A DNA stretch of 64,000 nt, taken from Phytopythium helicoides. Taxonomy: Eukaryota; Oomycota; Peronosporomycetes; Pythiales; Pythiaceae. Made by a program: the position numbers and the translations under genes. Below the pieces are notes generated by a model. The model ran no database searches. It was given only the letters and a program-made list of their open reading frames with translations, and was not told the DNA's origin. Below, piece after piece: positions 20,849-30,713 of this stretch. Every line of letters starts with the position of its first letter. Position 1 is the first letter of the stretch. Where the stretch lies: assembly GCA_024867545.1 (NCBI GenBank), contig JANFNE010000008.1, positions 744,001 to 808,000 of the forward strand, read 5' to 3'.

Positions 20849-23520
20849 ATGGATGCCCCGTTGTTGTCAAGCGTCGCCGTTGTAATCCGCTTCAATGCCC
20901 ACATTTTCGACCTCAATGATGTGGCCCGACTTATTGAGTCGTTCATAGACCCAACACCGCTTTGGACAGTGGTGAAATGACTGACAAGAGAACTTTTGAA
21001 AAGAGTGAGACCGCGGGTCAAGTGCTACCGGGACAGATGAGATTGCTCAGTAGGATTACTGCTAGAGAAAAGGTCGTGCATATTGCCCCGTACCTGAAGC
21101 AGGCGTGGTTTGAAATGGGTGTCGACAACGCGATTTGCTGTCGGAATACTTGCGTCGCCAAGTGGCTCATCAAAGAGTACTTGCCGACGGGATTCGTTTG
21201 GAAGGCAATCGTTTCTGCAGTCGAGACGGTCATTCATGAGTTTCTGAAATGGATTTACACCCACCACAACGATCGTATTGTATGGTGCCAAGATTTTTTA
21301 CGCTTCCTCCATTCAAATGATGCTGAGTACGTGGTTGAAGGGGAAGTATTCGCAATGGCAAAGTGGCTACACGAGCATGTTGTAGCAGTAGACACCAGCT
21401 CCATTTATGGCATCGTGCGTGCAGCTGTGATGCGCGGAGATCTAGTGATGCTCGAATGGATTCTGGGGCTTGATGAGACTACGACTTGCAATCCAGACAA
21501 CATTGTGCGCTGGGCGATACGTTTTGGTCACAGAAATCTCTTGGAGTGGGCGATTGCGCGTTTTGATACTACTTGGACTGAATACCACATGGACACTGCG
21601 ATTGTGGGTGGGCAACTTGAGATCGCACAGTGGCTGAAAGAAAAGGTGTTAGCGCTGTACACGCTGGGACAATAGAGGAAGCAGCGGAAGCCAACGAGGA
21701 CGCGACTGTCAAGTGGGCTCTCAAGAATTTGATTGTTCCGATGTCAGCGCTCGAAGAAATTCAGAAAAGCTTAGTTGTCAGCCTCGGTCGGCTCGATATT
21801 ATCGATCATCTTCTAAAGATCGGGTCCAGTTCAAACCCGCCGTAGTGGACAAAGCAGCTCGCAAGGGGCGGCTCGACGTTGTAAAGTGGTTCCACGAGCA
21901 TCGGATCAAATTCTCAACTGATGCAATGGATGGAGCTGCTGAAAAGCATCACGTGGAGTTTGTCCAATAGCTCCATGCCAACAGAAATGAAGGTTGCACA
22001 TCGAAAGCGATGGATAAAGCGGCTGAAAACGCTCATTTGGAAATTTTGCATTGGTTGCACGCCAACGTCACAGAAGGATGCACTGTTCAAGCAATGGATG
22101 GCGCCGCGTCAAATGGATATCTGGCAGTGGTGAAGTGGCTGCACTATCATCGTAAAGAGGGATGCACGAGAGCTGCAGCAGATAACGCGGCTGGATATAG
22201 ACACCTCGAAGTACTGAAGTTTCTGCACAAGAATCGCAGCAATTCTTCAGCTGGGAGCGTTATGCTAAGCGCTGCAGCGAATGGCCATCTCAATGTTGTC
22301 AAGTGGCTGCACCTTACTCATTGTGACGAGATCACTGTGGATATGATGAAGGCTGCAAGAACCGTCGACGTTCTAAAGTGGCTCCTTCAAACCTATCGCG
22401 GAGACATTCCTGATGCAGAAGCGATACGAGATCTATATTTGTACGGCACGCTCAATATTGGGCGATTCAGATGGGAAGAAGGGACTCTTCAGACGGAATT
22501 TAGCCCCTTGGTTCCCAACGTCGTATTTTACGACATTAGCACATGAACTGCAAGCGATTGTCTCTGCATGACGCGCTTGTTTTTCACAAGCATGGAGTGC
22601 CAGGAGCCCAGCAAGGAACCGAGCGTCATGAAGACTGCCTAGGCGACTCAACGGACACTACACTACTCGACTGGATCTTCTTGGTCGTGTAGAAGGCTTG
22701 CTGAGAGCTCATTGGTAACATCGTGGATTCCAACGCACAGTCCTCAATTCTTTCCACAACGTCGCTCCACCGGATCCTAGCGGTTCGATGGGACCGTTAT
22801 GGAGGGCTCCCTCGTAGGGAGGAACGGACCGCTGGATGAGCAAGCCGCAGCACTCGACGCGCAGCTTTCCTTCTCTCAGTCGTGAATTTGCAAGATGGAG
22901 TCCAAGCGGCCGCATTTCCCGGATCACGACCCGGGGCCGCGCAGCTACTCCAAGCAGCCGGAGTTTTTCGACGACGACGACGACGACCTAGCCTGTGAAG
23001 CTCGCCTTATCCTCTTTTCCGCGGCCAGATGTCTCGGCAGGACTTGCACTGTTGCAGATCACAGTCGAAGCAAGGCCAACCGCCCGAGTCATCGACAGTG
23101 CCGTGTTGATTCAGTAGGGTCCCCCACCGGAGCGCGGATCCACGGAGGAAGGCCATTGCGAGCAGGTGACAGGCGTTTCGCCTCGGCGCTAGCTGTGCAG
23201 GACGCGTCGACGTCAAGAACAACTCCAATATCGTGGTGGTGAAGGAACACCACCACACGTGGTAACCAGTCTACGCTGTGGAGTCAGTGTAGAGTATTCT
23301 GGGAGTCCCGTATAACTGTAGTGGAGAGGGCAGAGGGTAGGAACCTCGGTGAAACAAGAGTTAGATGGATAAATCCTGATGTCTCATGTTGGATGTGGAG
23401 CAAACGCCTTCAGGACATGCGTACGACGCTGGTCAGTGTTCGAGGCATATTTCCTGAGAAGGTAGAATATTTTGAAAAGGTTCAAGACGTTATTGTGCCA
23501 GGACAAGAGCGAATGGTAAG
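20849..23520 (+). pseudogene. Ankyrin-family gene broken by frameshifts, a stop and a transposon
   Basis: Starts MDAPLLSSVAVVIRFNAHIF and reaches IESFIDPTPLWTVVK, then hits TGA at 20978-20980 through a one-base loss. It continues one frame over (KWLIKEYLPTGFVWKA), shifts again near 21640 and near 21825, and meets a TAG at 21968-21970 inside the repeats. The frame continues (AMDKAAENAHLEILHWLH and later repeats) to GRFRWEEGTLQTEF, where the element at 22504-23360 is inserted. After the element the gene resumes with NPDVSCWMWSKRLQDM and VQDVIVPGQERMV. Reading across the insertion with one TTAG removed keeps the frame and joins TEF to RWINPDVSCW. The insertion therefore entered a gene whose 3' end was still open. 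Confidence 0.9.
22504..23360 (+). mobile_element. Nonautonomous TTAR-targeting (piggyBac-like) element, copy 1
   Basis: 857 bases flanked on both sides by TTAG (22500-22503 and 23361-23364), inserted in the ankyrin pseudogene. The left end starts CCCCTTGGTTCCC with a subterminal hairpin GTCGTA-TTT-TACGAC. The right end, read inward, starts CTCTTGTTTCACCGAGG. A second copy lies inverted at 62192-63175, similar at both ends and in much of the interior. The internal ATG reading MESKRPHFPDHDPGPR is shared with copy 2, followed by an acidic run, but the frame is broken. A four-base TTAR duplication and CCCC termini suggest the piggyBac superfamily; no transposase catalytic region is visible. Confidence 0.8.
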
Positions 23521-23620
23521 TTTGGGACAGAGTTGCATAGCTCACTTTGATAAATGTGTCGGTAAAGCAATGTACACAGCTGTTACCTCCGTTCCGCTTA
23601 ACGCTCATACCGCTACAGGA

Positions 23621-25537
23621 TCAAGCCTCCATCTCAAGGGAAGTTGCTGTACCTTGCAGACGCGCTGTCAACCGGTCATTCTTCTCGCACTCTTTCTGGA
23701 AATCACGAACAGCACTAACATACGTGCGCTCGCGCTCAAGCAAAATTTGATACTTGCTGTCAAGCTTTTCCATCTCGACCTCATGGGACTTTCTTTGCGC
23801 CTCTTGTTTGGCGAGTGCGCCTCGGATGTTTTGCACGATTGAGTCGACTTGCGTGAAAAAAGCTTGTGTTGCCGCCTTAGAGCTCATGGCAACGTCAAAG
23901 TTCTCGTAAATGCTGTTGATGAGCGAGATCTCTTTCTCCAGGTACTCGTGTGTGGTCTTCAGCGTGTTGTAGACGCTGTAATACTTGCGCGTCTCGTCTA
24001 ACGTCAACGCGACTTCGTCGAATAGCTCAGCAAAGCGCTTCTCGTATTGAATCAGCTCAATTTTCGTCGGAATCTCATCAACCTGCTTCATCTTGAGCTG
24101 TACTTGTCGTGTCTGGCTGGCAAGCGTGCGCTTCATCTCAGAGTGCTTGGCTCGCATCTTGGCGTGCTTCGTCTCCACTACCTCAAGTCGTTTCATAACT
24201 TCTTCTTGGTTCGTAGCGTCGTTGCTCACTTGCTTTTTCAACTGCTCGACGCTGTGGCGTAGCTCGTCGAGCTCCGATCGGCATTGGGCACGGAAGGTTT
24301 CCTTTTGGATCTTGAGGTCTTCGTGTTTCTGCAGGAGCTCTCGAAGCTTAGGTAGATATTGAGGTGCTTTCGGCTCTCGCTCGATCGCATTACTCGTTTC
24401 TTGCAGCTCCAGTTGTAACTTGGCCACAATTTCGTCAAGAGTACCAGCCTTCGCGCCCACTTCTTCAAGTTCCGAGTCCACCATTTTCTTTTGCACGATC
24501 AGATCTTGGACCATAGCGCCGTGGACTTGCATTTCGGTCTTGAGTTTTTCAAGCAGCAGCTTGTCCTGCTGCTCGGTATCTTGGTCATCAACAGAAGGTT
24601 CCTCTGGAACAGACACAACCTGCTGGCGAAGCTGCACCTCTCGCTCTTGCTGCCTCGCCAGCAGCTCCTGCTGCTCGCGCATGGCCAGCTTCCGCGCCTT
24701 CTGGTACTGTTTGTCAAAGTCTGCGTCAACCACACGGAGACTGCGTCGACTCGCGCTCTTCTTCTTCGGAACGACTTCTCCCGCCGCCACGGCTGCCGCT
24801 CGCGCCGCCACTTGGCTTGCCATCTGCGCCATGAGGTCGAACTTGTCAGGGCTCGCGGCGTCCTCGTCGTGCTCCTGCTCCTCGTCATCATCTGGGGCGG
24901 TCACCACGGCCACGCGCTCTCCGTACTCGAATAGGCAGCGCTGGATGAGCTCGTCCTCCTCGTCGTTGGTGCTGCCCTCTCCTGCAAGATACCTCCATCG
25001 TCGTTTCGGCGCGAACGCCCGTTGGAGGAAGGCGACGTCCCTGCTCACGGGCTGGAGCGGCGCGTTCTCAACCTGCAGCCTCGTGTCGGTGTCCACGACC
25101 TCTAGGAACTTCTTCTTGAGCTGGATGGCTGCCAGGTGCGGCGGGTCGCTCGCGAGCTCGACGAGCCACTTGACGAGCCTCTCGACGGCGCCGACGTCCG
25201 CAAAATCCTGCAGCAGCAGCTGGTGCGGCTGGATGGACCCGCCGAGCAGCTCCACGCGCCTCGCCACGTCCTGCGCGAAGCCCAGGCGCGCGCGCATGCT
25301 CTCGTGCGTGCGGAACAGCGCGTCCCACTGCACGCGGCCCTCGTCCTGCCGCTCGCGAGGCACCGTGCGCTGCACGAGCCACGCGACGCCGCCCAGCGCG
25401 CGCTCGAACGCGCTCCAGCCGCTCGCGCGCGCCTTGGGGAAGCCTGCGGCCTCCAGCAGCCTCAGCACGCGATCAGCTGCGGCCTCGGCGCCCTCGGGGG
25501 CCGCTGGCGCGCCAGCGAGCGCAGCGCCGCCGAACAT
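23621..25537 (-). CDS. CCDC93: CCDC93, CCC (Commander) complex subunit
   Basis: 638 residues, close to the usual length of about 630. The N-terminal region (about 30-200) is the calponin-homology-like domain of this family (LQDFADVGAVERLVKWLVE, FLQRAFAPKRRWRYLAG). Long coiled coils follow from about 280 to the end. The C-terminal signature IPTKIELIQYEKRFAELFDE, then YNTLKTTHEYLEKEISLINS and SIYENFDVAMSS, is that of CCDC93. The protein belongs to the COMMD/CCDC22/CCDC93 complex, which works with retriever in recycling endosomal cargo to the plasma membrane. It is a single exon, facing the ankyrin pseudogene tail-to-tail about 100 bases away. No lesion seen. Confidence 0.93.
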   Translation of the reverse strand: MFGGAALAGAPAAPEGAEAAADRVLRLLEAAGFPKARASGWSAFERALGGVAWLVQRTVPRERQDEGRVQWDALFRTHESMRARLGFAQDVARRVELLGGSIQPHQLLLQDFADVGAVERLVKWLVELASDPPHLAAIQLKKKFLEVVDTDTRLQVENAPLQPVSRDVAFLQRAFAPKRRWRYLAGEGSTNDEEDELIQRCLFEYGERVAVVTAPDDDEEQEHDEDAASPDKFDLMAQMASQVAARAAAVAAGEVVPKKKSASRRSLRVVDADFDKQYQKARKLAMREQQELLARQQEREVQLRQQVVSVPEEPSVDDQDTEQQDKLLLEKLKTEMQVHGAMVQDLIVQKKMVDSELEEVGAKAGTLDEIVAKLQLELQETSNAIEREPKAPQYLPKLRELLQKHEDLKIQKETFRAQCRSELDELRHSVEQLKKQVSNDATNQEEVMKRLEVVETKHAKMRAKHSEMKRTLASQTRQVQLKMKQVDEIPTKIELIQYEKRFAELFDEVALTLDETRKYYSVYNTLKTTHEYLEKEISLINSIYENFDVAMSSKAATQAFFTQVDSIVQNIRGALAKQEAQRKSHEVEMEKLDSKYQILLERERTYVSAVRDFQKECEKNDRLTARLQGTATSLEMEA

Positions 25538-26363
25538 CTCGGCGCTTGGATGGGGATCTTTGAGACCGTATACTGATGCCGCGGATACGTATACCGGTAT
25601 GGGTACACAAAGGCAAGTTGCGTTGGCCCGACTGGAGGCAGCGGCATGACGCGGCGGCGTGGGTGGGCAGCAGACCTTGATTGCCGGTAAAGATCCCGTC
25701 GGAGAGACAGATTCGAGGAGTGGTCGAGCGGGTCGCGGGAGTTTGTCGTCACAACGGTGGAGGCTCTAATCAGCGCTAGCGGTGGGACTGCAGCATGAGC
25801 TACCGAGTGGTGTGCAAGCTGAAAGCGTGTGCGAAAGGCAACATAACACGTGTGGGCTGCACCCACATCAATGAAGACAGACAGACCTGCACTTATCCGA
25901 TACATCTTCTCAGCTTGATGCTCGACTGTTGCGCTGTTCGTTTCGGTACCTTTTGCCTTTGCCAGCAGGCTCCTTTACGCTGATTCGGCATCAAAGTTTG
26001 TTCGTCTACAATCTTTGCTGAGTTGTACTTCCCTGGAGTACAATTTGGTTGAAGGGAAAGGCAACTGTGTGGGTCTTCCTATCCGTGATGAGAAGAGCTA
26101 GTGCTGTCAGCGGGAACGAACGCAGATTAAACGGTATCCTGAATCACTCATCGACAACATCCTTTGTGCATCCGATCACGTGATTCAGGGTTCCTCTGCG
26201 CGATCTTTAATCTGCCAAAGGCTCGCAGCACGGCAACACGTCTGCCAAGATAATTCACCGAGCCGCCAACCGAGAGCATTTTCATGGACCGCACTTGCTG
26301 ATTTACCACCAATTGCCCAAGTCTCTGCCTTCTCCACTCGAGTTCTCGACGTCGCCATTTACG
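25538..26363. other. Gap between CCDC93 and the secreted-protein cluster
   Basis: Shared upstream region of two divergent genes. No gene, RNA or repeat supported. Confidence 0.4.
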
Positions 26364-26909
26364 ATGAAGGTGTCCGTTGTGGCGGTGGCAGCTGCTGCGC
26401 TTGCTGCTCCAGTCATCCTGGCTGAAGAACCAGCATCGCTCGATCTCACGATCTCGCACGACCAGCAACTCCGCGGAACTCGCAGACTCGCAGGCGATCA
26501 GTCGTGCCGTGTGATGAACTGGTACAATTGGAACGACTTCAAGTACGCGTGTCAGTGGAACCATGGCTCAAAAGGCTACAACCTCTTCTTCCAGCGCTAC
26601 AGCGGAAGTATCGTGTGGGAATGCTACTGCGACAACCATCTCGGCTCGTACGACCCATGGAACTTGAATGTCTGGACGTGGTCTAAGACGGACGGCGTGG
26701 CTTGCTACACTCGTGACGGCAAGAGGTATGACCAGGTCATGCACAACTTCGATCGCGTCTCCTGCGACCAGCGCTTCCTCAAGAATTGTGATGAAGACAA
26801 GGGTCAATGCACGTACTTTGACCATGGCGGAGGCGGTGGTGGTGGCGGCGGTGGATGCAAGAAACCGCCTTGCGGGAACGGGCTTGTCAGCGATCTGGAG
26901 GGCAAGTGA
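26364..26909 (+). CDS. Secreted ten-cysteine protein, copy 1
   Basis: 181 residues. The start MKVSVVAVAAAALAAPVILA is a clear signal peptide. The mature part has QQLRG about residue 36, a dibasic stretch (TRRLAG), then an aromatic-rich domain: WYNWNDFKYACQWNHG, VWECYCDNHLGSYDPW and WTWSKTDGVACYTRDGK. It ends in CKKPPC. Ten cysteines are conserved in all three copies, suggesting five disulphides and an extracellular site. Unlike its sisters it has a ten-glycine run (26826-26855) before the last cysteine pair. I do not recognise the family. A small, cysteine-rich secreted protein in an oomycete could be a wall protein or a host-directed effector; neither is shown. Confidence 0.85.
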   Translation: MKVSVVAVAAAALAAPVILAEEPASLDLTISHDQQLRGTRRLAGDQSCRVMNWYNWNDFKYACQWNHGSKGYNLFFQRYSGSIVWECYCDNHLGSYDPWNLNVWTWSKTDGVACYTRDGKRYDQVMHNFDRVSCDQRFLKNCDEDKGQCTYFDHGGGGGGGGGGCKKPPCGNGLVSDLEGK

Positions 26910-27722
26910 CTCCGCTCTTCCTCACCCAGCGCATCGACTGCTCGATAGATCAGTTCCGAGCTGGAGGATAAGAACAGTACACGTTACGCTTTACGAGTCG
27001 TTCAAACATCGTTGCATGACCAGTCTGAGGCACAAGCGCCCTCGCCACAGGACAGTCAGCTGCCTAATATCCTAATTGACCTGGTGCTTCAACCAGTCCA
27101 CTCAGTTACAGTTTTCTGTGCGCAGGTCCACATTCGACGTCTGCACCCCCTGGGATGGGCAGCTTCGGACAGGGAACATGAAATGGCTGAGAGGTTTTCG
27201 GTACTGTACTGTTGCGATTGCAGTCCGTACTTGCAGATTCACAGTCAACTCGTCGAGCCTTCTGCAATCAGCAACGTAAGACACAGGTGCTCGCGCTATT
27301 GATTGCGACTCCCTGTCATCTTGGCAGGTTGTCAGGCATTGATTCACCTCACGGTTTACCAAAGCAAGAAGCCACCTTGCGGTCTCAGAGTAGCTGGTAA
27401 CGCGCTGAACTCGTGATCGACGGTACAATAGCAACACACACTCCACCAACGCATACTGGGAATGACCAAATTGGTGGTAGTTGGAGTCTTCGTGGGAATT
27501 GTCATCAGTCTCTGTACAAATGTGGCTACTACCCTGTGAAGAGCGGCTGCGGACAGCGGGAAGGCATCTGTGATGCGCATGATGTGCATACACTGCTGAT
27601 TAATTGAGGTGGTGCTGATGTGGTGGTGGCGGCGGCGGCATCAACTGAGGACGGGTGTCTGGGCACCTCATTCGTGGATTCGCCATCAACTACTCAAGGC
27701 TTCAGCTCAACCAGTCGAAGTC
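26910..27722. other. Gap between secreted copies 1 and 2
   Basis: About 810 bases with no supported coding region; no remnant of a further copy was recognised. Confidence 0.4.
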
Positions 27723-28250
27723 ATGCGGGCGCCGGTTTTCGCGGCAGCATTTTCGCTGGCTGCGTCAGCTGCATTGGCTGAGCAGCAAGCATCAATTCAC
27801 ATCAAGGTTTCCTCCGAGAAGCAACTTCGCGGCGCGGACAAGGGATGGTCAGGCGAGCAGTCTTGTCATGTCATGGACTGGTACAATTGGGGCGACTTCC
27901 AGTATGCGTGCCAATGGAATCACGGCATCAACGGCTACAATCTCTTCTACCAGCGCTACGACGGGTCCTTCGTCTGGGAGTGCGCGTGCGATAACCACCT
28001 TGGCTCGTACGACCCATGGGACCTGAGCGTGTGGACTTGGTCCAAGACGGACGGCATTGCCTGCTACACTCGTGACGGAAAGACGTACGACCAGGTCATC
28101 CACAACTTCGATCCTGTGTCATGCGACCAGCGGCACCTCAAGAACTGCGACTCGACCAAGCCGCAGTGCACACTTTTCGACCACGGTGGAGGTGACTACC
28201 TTCTCGATGACGCCGGAGGCCGCTGCAAGAAGCCACCGTGCATCTCCTGA
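27723..28250 (+). CDS. Secreted ten-cysteine protein, copy 2
   Basis: 175 residues from ATG 27723; the upstream in-frame ATG at 27609 is rejected because the signal peptide MRAPVFAAAFSLAASAALA begins at 27723. The mature chain starts near EQQASIHIKVSSEKQLRG, then CHVMDWYNWGDFQYACQWN, VWECACDNHLGSYDPW and the final CKKPPC. The spacer before the last cysteines is acidic (DYLLDDAGG) rather than polyglycine. It is closest to copy 3, with which it shares the whole N-terminal mature region, so copies 2 and 3 are the younger duplication. Confidence 0.87.
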   Translation: MRAPVFAAAFSLAASAALAEQQASIHIKVSSEKQLRGADKGWSGEQSCHVMDWYNWGDFQYACQWNHGINGYNLFYQRYDGSFVWECACDNHLGSYDPWDLSVWTWSKTDGIACYTRDGKTYDQVIHNFDPVSCDQRHLKNCDSTKPQCTLFDHGGGDYLLDDAGGRCKKPPCIS

Positions 28251-28483
28251 GCAGCTGGTCTACGGCGATCAACGTTGATTCCTTCGACACATCTCTTCGT
28301 AAAGAATGCAATGCATGGACTCCATCCCATTTGCAACTTCATGTGCTGATATATGAAACCTCCCTGCAACACATGGAATCGATTGAAGCTTCAATCGATT
28401 GACTAATTGGCTCTCAACATATCTTGCCTGTCATCGAGGGCAGCAAGGGCACACGTGGGCCGCAAGACACGCTCAAGCCTGTC

Positions 28484-28499
28484 GCTCACTTTCGATTCC
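28484..28499 (+). promoter_or_regulatory. Oomycete-type core promoter of secreted copy 3
   Basis: GCTCACTTTCGATTCC fits the oomycete initiator plus flanking element and lies 54-69 bases before the start codon at 28553. Confidence 0.5.
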
Positions 28500-28552
28500 T
28501 TCACCTCCTGCGCTTCACTCTCTTCCCTTGACTTTCAGCGACCAGCATCCAG

Positions 28553-29074
28553 ATGCGTGTGGCCGGACTCGTTGCTCTGGTGCTCGCCGCACCCTCCTCC
28601 ATGGCCGAGCAACAAGCTTCGATTCACATCAAGGTTTCGTCCGAGAAGCAGCTCCGTGGCAACGACAAGGGTTGGTCCGGCAAGCAGTCATGCCACGTTA
28701 TGGATTGGTACAACTGGAACGATTTCAAGTATGCGTGCCATTGGAATCACGGCATCAACGGCTACAACCTCTACTTCCAGCGCTACGATGGCAGCTTCGT
28801 TTGGGAATGCGCCTGCGATAACGGGCTCGGCTCCTACGATCCGTGGGACCTGAATGCCTGGACGTGGTCCAAGACGGATGGCGTTGCTTGCTACACTCGC
28901 GATGGCAAGTCGTACGACCAGGTCGAGCACAATTTTGACAGCGTGACTTGCGACGAGCGATTCCTCAAGAACTGCGACTCCCAGAAGGACCAGTGCGCCT
29001 ACTTTGACCGAGGTGACGTCGAGCTCGACGACGACTCGGGCGGTCGCTGCAAGAAGCCACCGTGCCAAAACTGA
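28553..29074 (+). CDS. Secreted ten-cysteine protein, copy 3
   Basis: 173 residues. Signal peptide MRVAGLVALVLAAPSSMA, then IHIKVSSEKQLRGNDKGW identical in pattern to copy 2. The ten cysteines keep the same spacing (CHVMDW, YACHW, WECACDN, ACYT, TCDER, NCDS, QCAYF, CKKPPC). The acidic spacer VELDDDSGG precedes the last pair. All three copies are on the plus strand within 2.7 kb. An initiator-like promoter sits just upstream. Confidence 0.87.
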   Translation: MRVAGLVALVLAAPSSMAEQQASIHIKVSSEKQLRGNDKGWSGKQSCHVMDWYNWNDFKYACHWNHGINGYNLYFQRYDGSFVWECACDNGLGSYDPWDLNAWTWSKTDGVACYTRDGKSYDQVEHNFDSVTCDERFLKNCDSQKDQCAYFDRGDVELDDDSGGRCKKPPCQN

Positions 29075-29658
29075 GCCACAGCCTCCGTGCTCTCGTGCAA
29101 ACCGCCGTTGCACCTGCTATACTCAGATGAATGGAGCCCCTTGTTTTTCGCTTGCACTTGTGAGATGGTCATTCGCTGAGATCTGAAATCTGACATCTTT
29201 AGTTGATGCTTGCCAAGCTTTTAGTCGGTGGTCACTTGATTGATTTGTCTGCTCTCAGCACAACACTGAGCTTGATCTGCTTTCGCATCGCTTTGTTTGG
29301 ATACATATCCGCACGAGCTCACTTGCAGACCCAGCCATCCAAGCCGAGCAGCAGACGTCAATGGATTTATTGATCCCACTCGACCAACTGTTTCTCAGTA
29401 GCTCCTCGATGCCTCAAATGGCGGCCACCTATCCCTGCACCAGCCGCGAGTCTCGCGGCAGGAATCCAATCAACAAGGTGTTGGGAATCAACAAATTCTT
29501 GGGAAGCTCAGGTCTTGGGAAGCTCATGAGCGAGGAATCCGTAGTTCCCACTTCAACAACAAGGTCGAAGTGATCAACCACGATTCCACTTTAGCGACGT
29601 TTCCCTCGCTTGAGTGCCGCATTTCACCTATCAATTCCAGAGCCAAACCATCAGCACC
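29075..29658. other. Gap after the secreted cluster
   Basis: No supported gene. Short direct repeats of CTTGGGAAGCTCA type at about 29498-29526. Confidence 0.4.
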
Positions 29659-30703
29659 ATGGCGCCGCGGCAGCCGTGGGAGGCGGGCGAGCCCGACGGC
29701 GACGCGTCCAGCGAGGCCACGCGCTGCTCGTTCTGCTTCGGGGTCAGCGTCTACACCAAGTGCGTGTCCCTCGCTCTCTCCTCGCGCAATTGCGGGCGAA
29801 ATCCGCGCAGAACTGACCGAGAGACGCGGGATTGAACATTGTCGCGCGACTTTTGCCAACTGCAGAGCCATGTGGGCCGCCAGGGCCATGCCCGAGTGCC
29901 GCGGCGTGGAGCTGAACGTGGAGGCCAAGCGCGCGGACGTGGAGGAGCGCAAGCGGCGCGCGCGTACGAGCAGTTGGAGCGGTTTCGCGGCCGGGAGAAG
30001 ACGAGCTGACCGCGTTTTGCTGGTGGTGCGATGCAGCGCCGCCAAGGAGGGAGGAGTTCACGTTCATTGGCATGGGAGTGTCCATGTACTCGCCCGAGTG
30101 GATGGAGGAGGGCAAGCACCTGCCGTCCGTGCGCGGACTGGGCGTCATCACGATCCGCACGGACCCCGACGAGCTCATGAAGCGCATGGAGGAGCGCAAA
30201 CGCGTCATGCGCGAGCTGCAGAAGCAGCAGGACGGAGCTGGGGACGACCGCGAGGGCGACGACCACGCCGAGATGTTTGGCATCGACGACGATAGCGAGG
30301 AGCCGGGAGCGCCGCTCGTCGAGAGAGACATGGTCCCCATGAAGAAGCCCGTGATGCCGCCGGTCATCCCGACGCCCATCTCGATCCGTGAGTGAGGCTT
30401 GCGATCCACTTCCTGTGTGCCCAATTGCTAATGATGTGCATCTGCCTGGTTGCAGACGACATTGTGGACAAGTCGGTGGACAACGCCAAGTACTCGGTCA
30501 CGGCCATGTACAATTTCTGGGCTCGACGGCTCGACGGCTTCGGCGACCGATATGCTGATTCCTGCCGCCGCATCATTGCGCAGATGGAAAAGCAAGCCAC
30601 GAATGCCCCGCACAACGTCATGTGGCTCGCAGGACAGCTCCGCGATCGAGCACTAGGAAAGCGTGGAGGAGACGACGATCAAGGCCGCGGCCGCCCATGG
30701 TGA
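29659..30703 (+). CDS. Unrecognised protein, three exons, two apparent frameshifts
   Basis: Exon 1 is 29659-29759 (MAPRQPWEAGEPDGDASSEA, then TRCSFCFGVSVYTK). Intron 29760-29865 is GTGCGT...GCAG. Exon 2 is 29866-30387, intron 30388-30455 is GTGAGT...GCAG, and exon 3 is 30456-30703. Within exon 2 the frame must change in a GC run at 29955-29965 (to YEQLERFRGREK) and again at about 29996-30006 (to ELTAFCWWCDAAPP). It then stays open through FTFIGMGVSMYSPEWMEEGK and GLGVITIRTDPDELMKRM. Cysteine pairs CSFC and CWWC could bind metal. A coiled coil lies about residues 150-180, and exon 3 carries YNFWARRLDGFGDRYADSC. I do not recognise the family. Its stop is only ten bases from the stop of the next gene. 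Confidence 0.6.
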
Positions 30704-30713
30704 TTTCCCATTT

